NCBI GenBank assembly: GCA_020055645.1
Contig: CM034549.1
Location: 12,910,430 to 12,974,429, forward strand
Origin: Tomocerus qinae
Taxonomy: Eukaryota; Arthropoda; Collembola; Entomobryomorpha; Tomoceridae
Length of the DNA stretch: 64,000 nt
Reading direction: 5' to 3'
Below, piece after piece: positions 62,113 through 64,000 of this stretch. A model generated the notes under the pieces. It ran no database searches. It was not told where the DNA came from and saw only the letters and a list, made by a program, of their open reading frames with translations. How positions within the stretch are numbered: the stretch's first letter is position 1; each line of letters starts with the position of its first letter. A program made the translations under genes and the position numbers.

Positions 62113-62301
62113 TTTCTAGGAGCATCTAGGGAATTTGACCGAGAGACGATGCAAGATAAAGTCAAGAAGTAACTCTGGAAATTCAACTTTCTCTCTGCTG
62201 ACTGCACACCGTAGTCTGTTTTCTTCGGTGAGGAGACGGCATTCATTCTGTTCCCACAGAACAGAGCCAAATACATTCATAAGCCAAGAAGACAGACTAC
62301 A
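62113..62301 (-). other. Weak minus-strand exon candidate
   Basis: A good acceptor (CCTCTCCCTTCTGTAG) precedes a minus-strand frame of about 60 codons containing MNVFGSVLWEQNE and SREKVEFPELLLDF, ending at a stop. A second, longer frame (154 codons) overlaps it, so coding status is doubtful. No family recognised. Confidence 0.2.
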
Positions 62302-63329
62302 GAAGGGAGAGGGGAGAGCTTAGGATAGCAAACCATTCCACAGTACAGATGGAATTATGTAAATTGCGGCCCTTTTCCCTTATTCATAAAACGCCTTCAT
62401 AACTGACTTCACTTGACTTTTGTTCAGTCGACTCACAGTCCCATCACATCCCATATCCAATGGCTTCTCAAGCTAGCTCAACTCAAACTCGCCAACTTAC
62501 CCTCACAATAAGTTAAGTTACTTTCAGTTCCACTTCTGAACCATCAACTAAACTATGCGTTAAATTTGTTCATCGCCATCGGCTCCTTACGCTTCATTTC
62601 GATGCATTCGTTTTATTGAGGCCAGCTCCCTCACTCACTCAATCCTTAGAACAAAAAATATCCAAAACGCTAACGTAAAACTTTTCACCCACTTCCTGTT
62701 GGCTCCAAAAGATGCATAAAGTACGAAGTCATCTGCTCCTCTCAATCTGACCTACTTAAAACTTCGAGATAATTTTCTGTGCAAGAATACTTTAGATAAG
62801 CAATATTAATATAATACAATTAGAAAATTAATAATCAGAATATCTACTTCGTCTATGCTGAAGAACAGTTTACCATGTCAGATGTGATTTGACAATAAAG
62901 CTTTAATCTGATTTGTACAGTACGGCCCTTTTGAAACTCTGCAAATGTTTAAGCATTGATTTCCTCTCGCTCTATATATACTAGGAAAAGTACATGACCA
63001 ATTATAATAGTGACTTCTGCTTATAATGCTTTTAATCTGTCAATTTTCTCCAGTCCTAGAAACTTGAGCTGAATTTTGTATGTATTATGGCAATTACTTA
63101 AAGTTGAAAATTATATTTCGTTGAAGGAGCATTCTATTGCTGTAAAATGATGTGAATCTATTGAGTGTAGATAAAGATGAATATAAATTCACAATTATGT
63201 TGCCATTTGTGTGTAGGTAAGTAGATGGTATGTAACTAATGTTGTGCGTTAAAAAGTGGTGCACAAGTAATATATGTTCTTTCATGTAAGTTTTTCCGTC
63301 AAGAAGATAAATTCAGTTTCTGGGATAGT

Positions 63330-63613
63330 TCACATTAGATCAGATGAAGCATGAACATCCTGTCGAGTGAGTAAAGTAGGTAATGTAAGTGTAGTGGTCC
63401 GTTCCTTCCATTGGCATGAATCTTTAAATTCCACAACAAAACTTGGCTTGAGTATAACTAGGTAGTTAGCTTTCTGAGTCTGAAGCAACACTGTGGAGAA
63501 TCTATTCATACTTCCGTTATTTTCATCGTAAGTGCCTCCGTAAATATATGAGTGATGGTTTCTATCCGCATAGCTATACAAGTCTAAGTATCCTTCTCGA
63601 AAGTTAAGTTAAC
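63330..63613 (-). other. Minus-strand open frame, possible terminal exon
   Basis: Open for 94 codons to a TGA at 63330, no ATG near its start, with an acceptor-like AACTTTCGAG at the 5' edge. The reading (REGYLDLYSYADRN, YIYGGTYDENNGSMNRF, YLVILKPSFVVEF) has a balanced, coding-like composition. It could be the last exon of a gene entering from the right edge of the window. No family recognised. Confidence 0.3.
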
Positions 63614-64000
63614 TTCTAGCATTAAGGAATACAAACAGAATGGAATAGAGTCAAATCGGCTACTTTATATTTACTCCTAGCCCTCTTATATAGGTACAAG
63701 AATCTTTCACCCGACTTTCTCTCTATAAGTTTCTGGCAAGTCATTTTCCATCAGAGGAAATGTTTCTTGTTGCACTCTCTTAACTATCAACTATCTCCAA
63801 CCATCTATTATGAGATAATGGAAGAAAAGTCGAGAGTTACAATATATAGGTCTAAATATCAGTCTGCAATGAGCCGAGGGAGGCGAAACTAGAAGAGTTA
63901 ACTAAGTTTCAGCGAAGCAGTCAACATTGAAGGATGCTCATTTCCAAATTGAAATAGAAACTCATTAAGGAAAGAGATAGCTAGTGGGTTGGTTTGGGTC
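63614..64000. other. Right edge of window
   Basis: No feature recognised. Confidence 0.3.

Noticed and set aside
61812-62276. 154-codon minus-strand frame
   Set aside because: Long but with composition typical of chance frames, no domain, and overlapping another open frame; only a weak alternative exon is noted.

Overview
This is a eukaryotic nuclear window, AT-rich, with spliceosomal introns (mostly 60 to 500 bases), AATAAA polyadenylation signals, and TATA/TCAG-type core promoters. The gene set (an arthropod-style N-terminal zinc-binding region on a C2H2 zinc-finger protein, a CYP2-clan P450, GASZ, YKT6, ING4/5, an RBBP6-like protein) points to an insect or close hexapod relative. I cannot name the species. 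No bacterial operons, rRNA, tRNA or CRISPR arrays were seen. All exon models come from reading splice signals and reading-frame continuity by eye; each complete model closes as an integer number of codons.

Layout. 0.4-3.2 kb (-): six-exon zinc-finger gene. 5.9-6.8 kb (-): YKT6 R-SNARE. 9.1-11.7 kb: four adjacent, unrelated tandem-repeat arrays. 12.9-15.1 kb (+): ING4/5-like chromatin reader. 16.7-17.9 kb: three fold-back, MITE-like elements, two with clean 8-bp target duplications. 18-28.9 kb: long gene-poor stretch with two more fold-back elements. 28.9-30.95 kb (+): unrecognised protein with a transglutaminase/NAT-like Cys-His-Asp arrangement, its start lying further upstream. 34.7-36.0 kb (-): intron-free INPP5K-type inositol polyphosphate 5-phosphatase with a SKICH tail. 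37.8-39.1 kb (+): RBBP6-like protein that stops before any RING. 41.4-41.7 kb (+): small Ser/Lys-rich protein. 43.2-46.0 kb (+): nine-exon P450. 47.7-49.6 kb (+): GASZ/ASZ1 ankyrin-SAM tail-anchored protein of the piRNA pathway. 50-64 kb: gene-poor, with a signal-peptide first exon at 59.26 kb (+) and two weak minus-strand exon candidates near the right edge.

The genes do not form one pathway; this is an ordinary mixed chromosomal neighbourhood. The points most worth checking are the RING-less RBBP6-like gene, the unrecognised Cys-His-Asp protein, the cluster of tandem arrays, the fold-back cluster downstream of ING, the 40-bp-arm perfect palindrome near 3.9 kb, a threefold ~32-bp dispersed repeat near 57 kb, and the shortened CaaX tail of YKT6.
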